Shown: piece after piece, positions 27,102 through 35,263 of the stretch
How the letters are laid out: the number at the start of each line of letters is the position of its first letter
How positions within the stretch are numbered: the stretch's first letter is position 1
NCBI GenBank assembly: GCA_016710745.1
Contig: JADJVB010000010.1
Span: 930,001-994,000 of the forward strand
DNA from: Chitinophagaceae bacterium
GTDB taxonomy: Bacteria > Bacteroidota > Bacteroidia > Chitinophagales > Chitinophagaceae
DNA: 64,000 nucleotides
Direction of reading: 5' to 3'
Made by a program: the position numbers and the translations under genes
Notes under the pieces: generated by a model
The model's input: only the letters and a program-made list of their open reading frames with translations
Told to the model about the DNA's origin: nothing
Database searches by the model: none

Positions 27102-28000
27102 ATGAAAAACATAATAATTGTTTTAACTGCTGGGATCTTATTGACATCCTGTGTAGGAAATAAAAAGATCGCAGCTGCCAAACAAAAACTACAGGGTATA
27201 GAAGCACAGGTGCAAAAGGAAAATACCGAAATTCAGTTGATGAACAGGGAGGCGGATACGAAACTGGAAGAGAATAAGATCGACAGTATTATTTTAGGCA
27301 AAATTGATGGCAGGTTGGGGAAAGAAAAAGTAAAACTGGATGCAGCGCAGTTTAAGGTAGACCAGTTGACAAATCTGTTACAAGACAAAAAAACGGCTAA
27401 GAAAAATTATAAGTCCATTATTGTGCCCGTGTTGGATTCGCTTCAAAAACAAAGCGACAAGTATGCCGAAAGATTGGCTTTGTATATGATGATCAAAGAA
27501 GGCATCAATGTTGCCGATTTTAAGCGGTTCGACCTGGCCGCTTTTTTTGGTCCGGGTAAATATCAAATTCCTGAGGATAAAATTGACCTGGCAGCCAGGG
27601 CCTTTGAACCTGTGGTAGATTCTTTGATAAAATTTTCAAATAAATATAACCAATATCCCCGAACGGCAACCTTGGTCATTTTAGGGTTTGCAGATGGTAC
27701 CGGTATAACTGAAGGCGGGGAATTGTATTATACCCTGTTAGATGAATTGAGAAAGCCCAGGGCCGAAAAAGAAGAGTTGAATCAAAAATTATCCGAGTTG
27801 CGGGCAGATGAACTGATCAGGCAAATGACCGCTTTGTACTTAAAAAAGCGAAAAGCTTTAAGGATCCCGAAGAACTTAAAGTAAGATATTTTGGAGAGGG
27901 TAAAGGCGAATCCTTGCCGATCAGAAGTATAAATGATTATACGGTGGATGATGAAAGAAGAAGGATCGTACTTTGCTACTGGGTTGTATTACCCGATTAG
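27102..28000 (+). CDS. OmpA-like lipoprotein (frameshifted near the 3' end)
   Basis: Lipoprotein signal ending LTSC (residue 16) is followed by a long coiled-coil (about 20-100) and a C-terminal region resembling OmpA domains (TATLVILGFADGTGI, then ADELIRQMTALYL). The assembled frame stops at 27884. Adding one A to the run 27842-27847 lets it continue to TAG 27998-28000 with a tail ending RRRIVLCYWVVLPD, which is what an OmpA domain needs. OmpA domains bind peptidoglycan in the periplasm. Role here unknown; probably linked to the upstream two-component system. Confidence 0.72.
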
Positions 28001-28287
28001 TAGCCAGACTTTCGGCATCCAATTTTAGTTAATTATCCTGTAAATAGTCAACTTCACCGAATAAAATTTAGCGCCGCTTTATTAATAACTACTTTTATTT
28101 TAATAAAGGCGGAAGAGAGTTTGTTGAAATAATATGTGCGTTTATTATTTTAATACAAGCCCCCGGAATCAAAGAAAACCTATAGGTTACGTTTTAGAAT
28201 TCAATGTCAGTTTGTTTATCTCTGCTTCCGCTTTTATTTAAACCTCTTCTCCGTTTAGCAGCTCTACTGCTGTTAAATTATATCTGC
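28001..28287. other. Intergenic region with an inverted repeat
   Basis: 287 A/T-rich bases. The only structure seen is the inverted repeat at 28074-28112. The reading frame of the next gene is open upstream to 28204, but ATG 28288 is the more natural start. Confidence 0.4.
28074..28112. repeat. Inverted repeat CCGCTTTATTAA / TTAATAAAGGCGG
   Basis: Twelve-base arms with one bulge and a 14-base loop. It could form a terminator-like hairpin for the OmpA-like gene, but there is no T-run. Confidence 0.45.
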
Positions 28288-28590
28288 ATGACTATAATAA
28301 ATATACATCGCGATGGTTCTGTAAGTCCTCCCCTGCAACAGGATGGATTAATGGTGCAATTGCTCAATGGTAACCTGCTGGTGGGTAAATTCAATAAGGA
28401 CAATTACCTGCAATTATCTGATAACTACAGCATCGAGCCCGGTAATGCCATCGAATTGAAAAAAGAATTGATCAAACTCATCAACGCCAGCAATCCGGAA
28501 CTTTTCAGCAGGCACTATGTAGTACACTTTGTGTGCCCGGTTGCCATTTCGCAAAAAGTGAAATGGGTACCCGGGCCCGTTCAGTTTTAA
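28288..28590 (+). CDS. Hypothetical small protein
   Basis: 100 residues from ATG 28288; the frame is open back to 28204, but that part is a low-quality leucine-rich stretch. It has no signal peptide or membrane helix and looks like a small soluble alpha/beta protein. Recognisable pieces are GLMVQLLNGNLLVGKF and HYVVHFVCPVAI. It stands alone between two long spacers. No family recognised. Confidence 0.5.
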   Translation: MTIINIHRDGSVSPPLQQDGLMVQLLNGNLLVGKFNKDNYLQLSDNYSIEPGNAIELKKELIKLINASNPELFSRHYVVHFVCPVAISQKVKWVPGPVQF

Positions 28591-28940
28591 CATATCAACA
28601 GGCTAATGTCTGGTTTTAACTGCCCTGGTAACCATATTATCGAAATTTTGTTTAGCCCCTTTTATTTTGTGCTTTATTTGCAGTGAGGTGAGGTTAATAC
28701 CAGGTCTTTTCAATGAGTTGTAGCCGCAGGGCTTTAGCTTAAAATGACTGCCCGAGGTTACACTCATTGAGAGCCTGGCTTTATTCTTCGATTATCCAAC
28801 CTGATTTTACTTCTGAAACCACTTTTCCTTTTTTAGTTGAAGAACTTAAATTTCTCCCGATTTTGTCATTTTGGCTGCTTTATTGTTTTAGCATAGTATT
28901 TGAAAACCTATAAAAGAATATATTTGCTTCAATTAATACT
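28591..28940. other. Long leader/intergenic region upstream of clpP
   Basis: 350 bases without an open frame. The clpP promoter lies at the right end. The rest contains no repeat or RNA that I can identify. Confidence 0.45.
28899..28926 (+). promoter_or_regulatory. clpP promoter (TTTG - 16 - TATATTTG)
   Basis: TATATTTG at 28919-28926 matches the -7 box, and TTTG at 28899-28902 lies at a slightly short distance. The leader would be short, with the ATG at 28941. Confidence 0.5.
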
Positions 28941-29699
28941 ATGAATATGAATTTTGGAAAAGAATTTGAAAAGTACGCCGTAAAACATCGTGGCATCAGC
29001 AGCAATACCCTTGATGGATATATTAAGCACAGCATTCCAAATGCTGTTGCGTCTTTCCCGCCTCAGGGCGGCGGGGCCGGGGCTAATATAACCAACCTCA
29101 CACCCAACATTATCGAAGAAAGGCCGATGAATATAGCCGTAATGGACGTATACAGCCGTTTGATGATGGACAGGATCATTTTCCTGGGTTATCCGATCAG
29201 CGACGAAGTAGCTAATATTGTTACCGCGCAATTGTTGTTCCTGGAAAGTACCGACCGCACCAGGGATATACAGATGTATATCAATTGCCCGGGTGGTGGT
29301 GTGTATGCCGGACTGGGTATGTATGATACCATGCAGTTCATTACACCCGATATTGCAACCATCTGTACCGGTATGGCAGCCAGTATGGGAGCGGTTTTGA
29401 TGTGTGCCGGTGCCAAAGGCAAACGCACGGCTTTAAAACATAGCCGGGTGATGATGCACCAGCCCAGCGCCGGTGCCGGCGGACAGGCAAGCGATATTGA
29501 GATAACCGTTAATGAAGTAAAAAAAGTTAAACAGGAATTATATGATATCATTGCCTATCATACCGATCAGCCGGTTGAAAAAGTGGCCATAGACTGCGAC
29601 AGGGATAAATGGCTCACCTCCACCGAGGCTAAAGAATACGGCCTGATAGATGAAGTGCTTTTTATGAATCAGAAAAAACAAAAGAAAGACCAGAAATAA
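28941..29699 (+). CDS. clpP: ATP-dependent Clp protease proteolytic subunit (paralogue 1)
   Basis: 252-residue ClpP serine peptidase with the complete catalytic triad: Ser148 in GMAASMGA, His173 in MMHQPS and an Asp in the DCDRD segment. It has an N-terminal extension of about 50 residues, rich in Gly and Pro around residue 40 (PPQGGGAGA), absent from typical ClpP of about 200 residues. A second, shorter clpP follows after 12 bases and clpX after that, so the three probably form one ClpXP unit. Confidence 0.94.
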   Translation: MNMNFGKEFEKYAVKHRGISSNTLDGYIKHSIPNAVASFPPQGGGAGANITNLTPNIIEERPMNIAVMDVYSRLMMDRIIFLGYPISDEVANIVTAQLLFLESTDRTRDIQMYINCPGGGVYAGLGMYDTMQFITPDIATICTGMAASMGAVLMCAGAKGKRTALKHSRVMMHQPSAGAGGQASDIEITVNEVKKVKQELYDIIAYHTDQPVEKVAIDCDRDKWLTSTEAKEYGLIDEVLFMNQKKQKKDQK

Positions 29700-29711
29700 A
29701 AAATAACCATT

Positions 29712-30332
29712 ATGAATTTTTATAAAAATAATACCCGGTTCAACGAAGATGAAGCGCCCGAAGCCAGTCCTGAAAATCCGATGGAAAAAATGATGAGCAG
29801 CTGGCAATTTGACAAAAAATTTATCGAACAACGAAAAGTTTTTTTATGGGGCGTGGTAGATGATAAAAGTGCCAAGGACATCACCAACCGGCTTATGTAC
29901 CTGGAAGCGATTGACCCGGGAAAAGAAATTACCTTTTATATCAGCAGTCCGGGTGGTATGGTTACCAGTGGCATGGTTATTTATGATACCATGCAAATGA
30001 TCAGCTCGCCGGTAAGTACGGTGTGCATGGGTATGGCTGCCAGTATGGGTAGTATTTTACTCAGTGGTGGTGCAAAAGGTAAGCGGTTTATTTTCCCGAA
30101 TGGCGAAGTGATGATTCACCAGCCAAGTGGAGGCGGGCAGGGTACCAGTGCCGACCTGGAGATCATGGCCGGACAGATCAAAAAGACCAAACTCATGGGT
30201 GCCGAGATCCTTTCCAAAAACTGTGGCCAAACAACCGAAAAAGTGTTGAAAGATTTTGATCGGGACTACTGGATGAACGCGGATGAATCGGTAGCTTATG
30301 GCATCGTGGACGCCGTTTTGACCAAATTTTAA
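29712..30332 (+). CDS. clpP: ATP-dependent Clp protease proteolytic subunit (paralogue 2)
   Basis: 206-residue ClpP with Ser111 in GMAASMGS, His136 in MIHQPS and an Asp in DFDRD. It differs from the upstream paralogue along most of its length (for example FYISSPGGMVTSGM versus MYINCPGGGVYAGL), so the pair is not a recent duplication. Both have intact triads and could form separate or mixed tetradecamers. A terminator follows before clpX. Confidence 0.94.
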   Translation: MNFYKNNTRFNEDEAPEASPENPMEKMMSSWQFDKKFIEQRKVFLWGVVDDKSAKDITNRLMYLEAIDPGKEITFYISSPGGMVTSGMVIYDTMQMISSPVSTVCMGMAASMGSILLSGGAKGKRFIFPNGEVMIHQPSGGGQGTSADLEIMAGQIKKTKLMGAEILSKNCGQTTEKVLKDFDRDYWMNADESVAYGIVDAVLTKF

Positions 30333-30354
30333 GAAATTCGGTTATAAAATACGT

Positions 30355-30380
30355 AAAAGGCCTCTTTAAGAGGCTTTTTT
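30355..30380 (+). terminator. Terminator-like hairpin between clpP and clpX
   Basis: AAAAGGCCTC pairs with GAGGCTTTT (one bulged G) and ends in a T-run, 23 bases after the second clpP. Confidence 0.75.
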
Positions 30381-30532
30381 AGCAATCATACCTGAAAAAA
30401 TTGCTTTAGCGCGCACTTGAACGTAAAAAGCAACGTTATTGTCAGTTAAGCTGTCTTTCCTGTTCGATAAGCCACTTTTTTGTAACTTTACACGTATTAT
30501 TAAACAACGATTCTGTATTACTGAATTTGATC

Positions 30533-31774
30533 ATGGCTAAACAACAAACTTTACATTGTTCATTTTGCGGCAGAAACCGCGATGAGGTGAAAATACTCAT
30601 TGCCGGGCAAGATGGGCATATCTGTGAAAATTGTGTTGAGCACGCAGAGGAGATCATAGAACAGGAATTGGGGCTGACAAAGGAGAATAAACAGGCAGCT
30701 ACAGCTACACATAAACTTACCGTTAAGAAACCCATTGAAATAAAAAAATTCCTGGATGAGTATGTGATCGGGCAGGATGATGCAAAAAAAATACTGGCAG
30801 TTGCTGTTTACAATCATTACAAAAGGCTGAACCAAAAAGTTGAGAATGATGTAGAGATTGAAAAAAGTAATATCATCATGGTTGGTGAAACGGGTACCGG
30901 TAAAACGTTGCTGGCTAAATCAATTGCCCGCATGCTGAATGTACCTTTTGCTATCGTAGATGCAACTGTTTTTACCGAAGCAGGTTATGTGGGTGAAGAT
31001 GTGGAAAGCATGCTCAGCCGCCTGTTACAAGCCTGTAATTATGATGTACCCGCTGCCGAAAGGGGTATTGTATTTATAGATGAAATTGATAAGATCGCCC
31101 GTAAAAGCGACAACCCGTCAATCACCCGCGATGTAAGTGGCGAAGGGGTGCAGCAGGGATTATTAAAGTTACTTGAGGGAACCGAGGTGCTGGTACCACC
31201 ACAGGGAGGGCGGAAACACCCCGAACAAAAACTGATCAAAGTAAATACACAAAATATTCTTTTCATTTGCGGCGGTGCTTTTGACGGCGTTGATAAAATT
31301 ATTGCCCGCCGGGTAAACACCAATGCTATTGGTTTTAATGTGAATAAGGAATTGCAGGAGTATCAGCATGATAACCTGCTGCATTTTGTGAATGCCGTGG
31401 ATTTAAAACATTTTGGTTTAATACCCGAACTGTTGGGCCGTTTACCGGTTGTAACCTATTTAAATCCCCTTGATGCAGAAACGCTCCGCAGCATTTTAAC
31501 CGAACCTAAGAATGCCCTGATCAAACAATTTACCCGTTTATTCGAAATTGAAGGTATTGCCCTGAAATTTGAACCGGCTGTTTTTGATTTTATGGTTGAA
31601 AAAGCCCTAGAATATAAGCTGGGCGCCCGGGGCCTGCGCAGTATCTGCGAAAGCATCCTGACCGACAGTATGTATGAACTGCCCTCTCAAAAATTAAAAG
31701 AATTTGAGGTTACGCTTGAATATGCCCAACGAAAATTCAGCAGCAGCAAGTTGAGCATGTTGAAAGTCGCTTAG
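30533..31774 (+). CDS. clpX: ATP-dependent Clp protease ATP-binding subunit ClpX
   Basis: 413 residues from ATG 30533; a TTG two codons upstream is unlikely. The N-terminal zinc domain has Cys9, Cys12, Cys31 and Cys34. The AAA+ module has Walker A GETGTGKT at about 118-125, Walker B VFIDEIDKI and sensor-2 GARGLR. ClpX unfolds substrates and feeds them to ClpP. It sits behind two clpP genes but is separated by a hairpin, so it may also have its own promoter. Confidence 0.97.
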   Translation: MAKQQTLHCSFCGRNRDEVKILIAGQDGHICENCVEHAEEIIEQELGLTKENKQAATATHKLTVKKPIEIKKFLDEYVIGQDDAKKILAVAVYNHYKRLNQKVENDVEIEKSNIIMVGETGTGKTLLAKSIARMLNVPFAIVDATVFTEAGYVGEDVESMLSRLLQACNYDVPAAERGIVFIDEIDKIARKSDNPSITRDVSGEGVQQGLLKLLEGTEVLVPPQGGRKHPEQKLIKVNTQNILFICGGAFDGVDKIIARRVNTNAIGFNVNKELQEYQHDNLLHFVNAVDLKHFGLIPELLGRLPVVTYLNPLDAETLRSILTEPKNALIKQFTRLFEIEGIALKFEPAVFDFMVEKALEYKLGARGLRSICESILTDSMYELPSQKLKEFEVTLEYAQRKFSSSKLSMLKVA

Positions 31775-31777
31775 TAC

Positions 31778-31945
31778 CTGGTCCGGCGCCCCATGGTCCG
31801 ACGCCCCATGGTCGACGTCCCCGTCTGACCATGAAAATTGCACCCGGTTCGACGTCCCCGTCTGACCATGAAAATGTTATCCGGTCCGCCACCTGGTCCG
31901 ACGCCCCCGTCTGACCATGAAAATGTTACCTGCTCCTACGTCCCC
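31778..31945. repeat. Array of imperfect-palindrome repeats between clpX and purA
   Basis: A 25-base core (GACGYCCCCGTCTGACCATG followed by AAAAT) occurs at 31814-31838, 31851-31875 and 31900-31924, with spacing of 37 and 49 bases. Two truncated 15-base copies lead in at 31781 and 31796. Each full copy can fold as GGTCCGACG, four bases, CGTCTGACC. A degenerate end follows to about 31945. The G+C content is far above the flanks. Spacers are short and themselves similar, so it is not a CRISPR array. Confidence 0.75.
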
Positions 31946-32146
31946 ATTTGCCCCGGAAATTTCAACAAAAGTATACCTGTTATGAACAGGGTTCCCTATG
32001 TCCAATTTATCAGCTACCCATTGCTTTTCTCCCCAATTTTCAAACAACCCAATATCATTTTAGGTGGTTGGGTTATTTCATTTTATTTTTACCGCGGGGA
32101 AAAGTCCCGCAATATCAGATCTCAAATTTTAAATACAATATAATTC
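31946..32146. other. Remainder of the clpX-purA spacer
   Basis: About 200 bases with no gene. It presumably holds the purA promoter, but no convincing -33/-7 pair was found. Confidence 0.35.
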
Positions 32147-33409
32147 ATGGTAGACGTAATACTGGGTATGCAATGGGGCGACGAAGGCAAGGGAAAAATA
32201 GTAGATTATTTTGCTAAAAATTACGATGTTATCGCCCGGTTTCAGGGTGGTCCCAATGCGGGGCATACGTTGTATGTTGACGGAAAAAAAATTGTATTGC
32301 ACCAGATACCCAGCGGTATTTTTCATGAAGACAAAACAAATTTGATCGGAAACGGCGTTGTTTTGGATGCGGTTACGTTGAAAAGAGAGTGTACCAACGT
32401 AGCAGCCATGGGCGTGGATTATAAAAAGAACCTGTTCATCAGCGAGCGGGCTCACCTTATTTTACCAACCCACCGGGCGCTTGATAAAGCCAGTGAGTTA
32501 TCCAAAGGGAATGAAAAGATCGGGAGTACATTAAAGGGAATTGGACCGGCCTACATGGACAAAACCGGTCGTAATGGGTTACGTGTGGGAAATTTATTGG
32601 ACAAAAGCTTTACTACGGATTATATTAAATTACGGATGAAGCATCAGCGACTACTCGATAATTTTAATTTCCAGGAAGACATTAATACCTGGGAAGAGGA
32701 ATTTTTTGAAGCGTTGGAATTTTTACGTGAATTTAAGATTGTAAACGGAGAATATTTTATCAATGAAAAAATTCAGCAGGGCCAGCGGGTATTGGCAGAA
32801 GGTGCACAGGGGAGTATGCTGGATGTTGATTTTGGAACATTCCCTTTTGTAACAAGCAGCAATACGATATCGGCCGGTGTATGTACCGGTTTAGGGATTG
32901 CACCGCAGAAGATAAAGGAAGTGTTTGGTATTTCAAAAGCGTATTGTACACGGGTAGGTAGCGGGCCTTTTCCAACAGAGCTGCTTGACGAAACCGGAGA
33001 ACTGATTCGTAAAACGGGTAGCGAATTTGGCAGTACAACCGGGCGGCCCAGGCGTTGTGGCTGGATAGACCTGGTAGCGCTGAAGTTTGCCTGTATGATT
33101 AATGGCGTTACGCAGATCATCATGACCAAGGCTGATATATTAGACGGACTGGAAGAGCTGAAAGTTTGTAATAGTTATATGGTCAATGGCGAAGAGAAGA
33201 ATTACGTACCTTTTCAAATGAACAAGGTAAACCTCGAGCCGGTGTACCAAACCTTTGCAGGATGGCAGAAAGATATAACAGCCATTTCCGATTTTAAAGA
33301 CATGCCAGCCGAAATGAAAAATTATATAAATTACCTGAACGGGTTCCTGGGTGTTCCGGTAAAATATATAAGTAACGGACCAGGAAGGGACCAATTGGTA
33401 GTCGTGTAA
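32147..33409 (+). CDS. purA: Adenylosuccinate synthetase
   Basis: 420 residues, full length. It converts IMP and aspartate to adenylosuccinate using GTP, the first committed step to AMP. The N-terminal GMQWGDEGKGK contains the catalytic Asp12 and the phosphate-binding loop. GPNAGHT and STTGRPRRCGW are further family signatures. The start ATG is followed immediately by the family's opening VDVILG. Confidence 0.97.
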   Translation: MVDVILGMQWGDEGKGKIVDYFAKNYDVIARFQGGPNAGHTLYVDGKKIVLHQIPSGIFHEDKTNLIGNGVVLDAVTLKRECTNVAAMGVDYKKNLFISERAHLILPTHRALDKASELSKGNEKIGSTLKGIGPAYMDKTGRNGLRVGNLLDKSFTTDYIKLRMKHQRLLDNFNFQEDINTWEEEFFEALEFLREFKIVNGEYFINEKIQQGQRVLAEGAQGSMLDVDFGTFPFVTSSNTISAGVCTGLGIAPQKIKEVFGISKAYCTRVGSGPFPTELLDETGELIRKTGSEFGSTTGRPRRCGWIDLVALKFACMINGVTQIIMTKADILDGLEELKVCNSYMVNGEEKNYVPFQMNKVNLEPVYQTFAGWQKDITAISDFKDMPAEMKNYINYLNGFLGVPVKYISNGPGRDQLVVV

Positions 33410-33491
33410 AAAAAAGTTGAAAAAAACCAGCGTTTTATTTGGCTATGTAAAACAGATTTGGAAATTTTACAGTATTAATCCAGTTTGAATT

Positions 33492-33911
33492 ATGACAATA
33501 ATATCTGAAGACACAAAAAGTAAATCCGTTGCGACTGAATTTGCGACTGTAATCAGGGCAATAAAAAAAGCACCGAAGTCAAAAAGCGATGAAGATGATG
33601 ACGACGATGATAATGACGCTGATATTATTCCGTCGCCCAAGAAGAAATCTTCTCCCAAGAAAAAAGCAGCTGACGACGACGATGACGATGATATTGATGT
33701 GGAAGACGATTGGGAGAAAACTGAAGAGGATGATGATTGGGATCCCGACTTTGATGAGTTTGATGTTCCTAAACCGGGTGGTAAAAAAAGTGCTTTAAAA
33801 AAGCCTGGAAAAGGGAAAGACGATGACGATGATTTTAAACTGGACGATGATTTCAGCGACCTGGGTTTGGATGCGGATGATGATTTTGATGATGATGACG
33901 ACGATTTTTAA
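33492..33911 (+). CDS. Highly acidic, low-complexity protein
   Basis: 139 residues. Residues 1-30 look foldable (a short helix, ATEFATVIRAIKK). The rest alternates long Asp runs with Lys/Ser/Pro patches (SPKKKSSPKKK, GGKKSALKKPGKGK) and ends in DDDDDDF. It is almost surely disordered. No signal peptide, so cytoplasmic. Codons vary between GAT and GAC within the runs, which argues for selection on the protein rather than simple DNA slippage. It lies alone between purA and pabB. Function unknown. Confidence 0.7.
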   Translation: MTIISEDTKSKSVATEFATVIRAIKKAPKSKSDEDDDDDDNDADIIPSPKKKSSPKKKAADDDDDDDIDVEDDWEKTEEDDDWDPDFDEFDVPKPGGKKSALKKPGKGKDDDDDFKLDDDFSDLGLDADDDFDDDDDDF

Positions 33912-33964
33912 CCTGCTTTCCGGACAGGCTGGTGCGATGTTTGCAAACAGGGAAAAATATTCAA

Positions 33965-35263
33965 GTGAAAAAATCTATTTCTTTTCCTGTTGACGACTTT
34001 AATACATTAAAAATTCAAATGTTGAATTGGGTAAACCGGTTCAACATTTTTTGTTTGCTGGATAACCACCGGTACCAATTTAATAAGCCGGCTTTTGAAT
34101 GCCTGTTGGCTGCCGGCTGCCGGGCGAATATTGACAGGCAGGCAGGTACTGCCTATTTGGAATTGCAACAGTTTTATGAGCAACATAAACAGGACTGGCT
34201 GTTTGGTCATGTAGGCTACGATCTGAAAAATGAAACAGCAGATTTACAGTCAAAACACAGCGATGGGATCGGGTTTAGTGACCTGCATTTTTTTGTGCCG
34301 GAAATTGTATTGGAACTACATGAGAAAAAGCTGGAAATTTACTGTGACAGCGATGCGGAAGAAATTTACCAACAAATTCTGGCTTCGGCAATCGAATTAA
34401 ATGAGGAACCCGCTTCATTGGTAACTATTAAAAACCGGATTGACAGGGAAACCTATCTTGATATCATTGAAAAAATACGCCGGCATATTTTGCGGGGCGA
34501 CTGTTATGAGATCAATTATTGCCAGGAGTTTTTTTCCGAAAATACCAGGCTGGATCCGTTGAGCACCTACCTCAAGCTGACAAAACTTTCGCCAAATCCT
34601 TTTTCTGTTTTTTATAAACAGGGTGATCGGTATTGTATATGCGCCAGCCCGGAACGTTATTTAAAGAAAAGCGGGCATTCGATTATTTCGCAACCCATAA
34701 AAGGAACCGCAAAAAGAAATCTGGACGATCCGGCGGAAGATGAGAAATTGAAAAATCAGCTGTTGAACAGCAGTAAGGAGAAAAGCGAAAATGTGATGGT
34801 GGTCGACCTGGTTCGAAACGACCTGAGCAGGATCTGCAAAGCGGGAACGGTACGGGTAGACGAATTATTTGGCCTGTATAGTTTTCCGCAGGTACACCAG
34901 ATGATCAGTACGGTTAGTGGCGAACTGGCCGCCGGGTTCAACTGGATCGACTGCATCAAAGCCACCTTTCCCATGGGTTCGATGACGGGCGCCCCGAAGA
35001 AAAAAGTGATGGAATTGATAGAACAATATGAACTAACGAAGCGGGGATTGTTTTCGGGTGCGATCGGTTATGTGAAGCCGGGTGAAGATGAACCCGACTT
35101 CGATTTTAATGTAGTGATCCGGAGTATTTTGTATAATCAAACAACGCAGTATTTGTCTTTTCAAACAGGCGGCGGTATAACCTATAACAGCGACCCCCTG
35201 ATGGAGTTAGAAGAAAGCCTGCTAAAAGCAGAAGCCATGTTGCAGGTATTTCGGAAAGATTAG
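33965..35263 (+). CDS. pabB: Para-aminobenzoate/anthranilate synthase component I
   Basis: Chorismate-utilising enzyme of about 433 residues. Signatures include GDCYEINYCQEF, ASPERYL, IKGTAKRN, ENVMVVDLVRNDLSRIC, FPMGSMTGAPKKKVMELI and the final GGGITYNSDPLMELEE. The family makes aminodeoxychorismate (for folate) or anthranilate; the sequence fits PabB better, but the split is not certain. The start is unclear: GTG 33965 gives the natural opening VKKSISFPVDDF, and GTG 33932 is an alternative. Its stop overlaps that of the convergent transglycosylase gene. Confidence 0.85.
   Translation: MKKSISFPVDDFNTLKIQMLNWVNRFNIFCLLDNHRYQFNKPAFECLLAAGCRANIDRQAGTAYLELQQFYEQHKQDWLFGHVGYDLKNETADLQSKHSDGIGFSDLHFFVPEIVLELHEKKLEIYCDSDAEEIYQQILASAIELNEEPASLVTIKNRIDRETYLDIIEKIRRHILRGDCYEINYCQEFFSENTRLDPLSTYLKLTKLSPNPFSVFYKQGDRYCICASPERYLKKSGHSIISQPIKGTAKRNLDDPAEDEKLKNQLLNSSKEKSENVMVVDLVRNDLSRICKAGTVRVDELFGLYSFPQVHQMISTVSGELAAGFNWIDCIKATFPMGSMTGAPKKKVMELIEQYELTKRGLFSGAIGYVKPGEDEPDFDFNVVIRSILYNQTTQYLSFQTGGGITYNSDPLMELEESLLKAEAMLQVFRKD

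Noticed and set aside
31778..31945. Possible CRISPR array
   Set aside because: Repeats are imperfect palindromes with 12-27 base spacers that resemble each other, repeat boundaries vary, and no cas gene is in the window.
31838..32217. Two overlapping plus-strand frames (about 100 and 89 codons) after clpX
   Set aside because: They are made by the hairpin-repeat array and its spacer, encode Pro/Arg low-complexity sequence and run into purA. No start context or family.
33589..33798. Alternative frame in the Asp-rich gene (Met/Thr/Arg-rich)
   Set aside because: It is a shadow of the GAT/GAC repeats in another frame.
34125..34155. AGGCAG-GTA-CTGCCT palindrome in pabB as another inserted repeat
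   Set aside because: The encoded residues (DRQAGTAYLELQQF) match the expected length and pattern of PabB relatives, so no insertion is evident.
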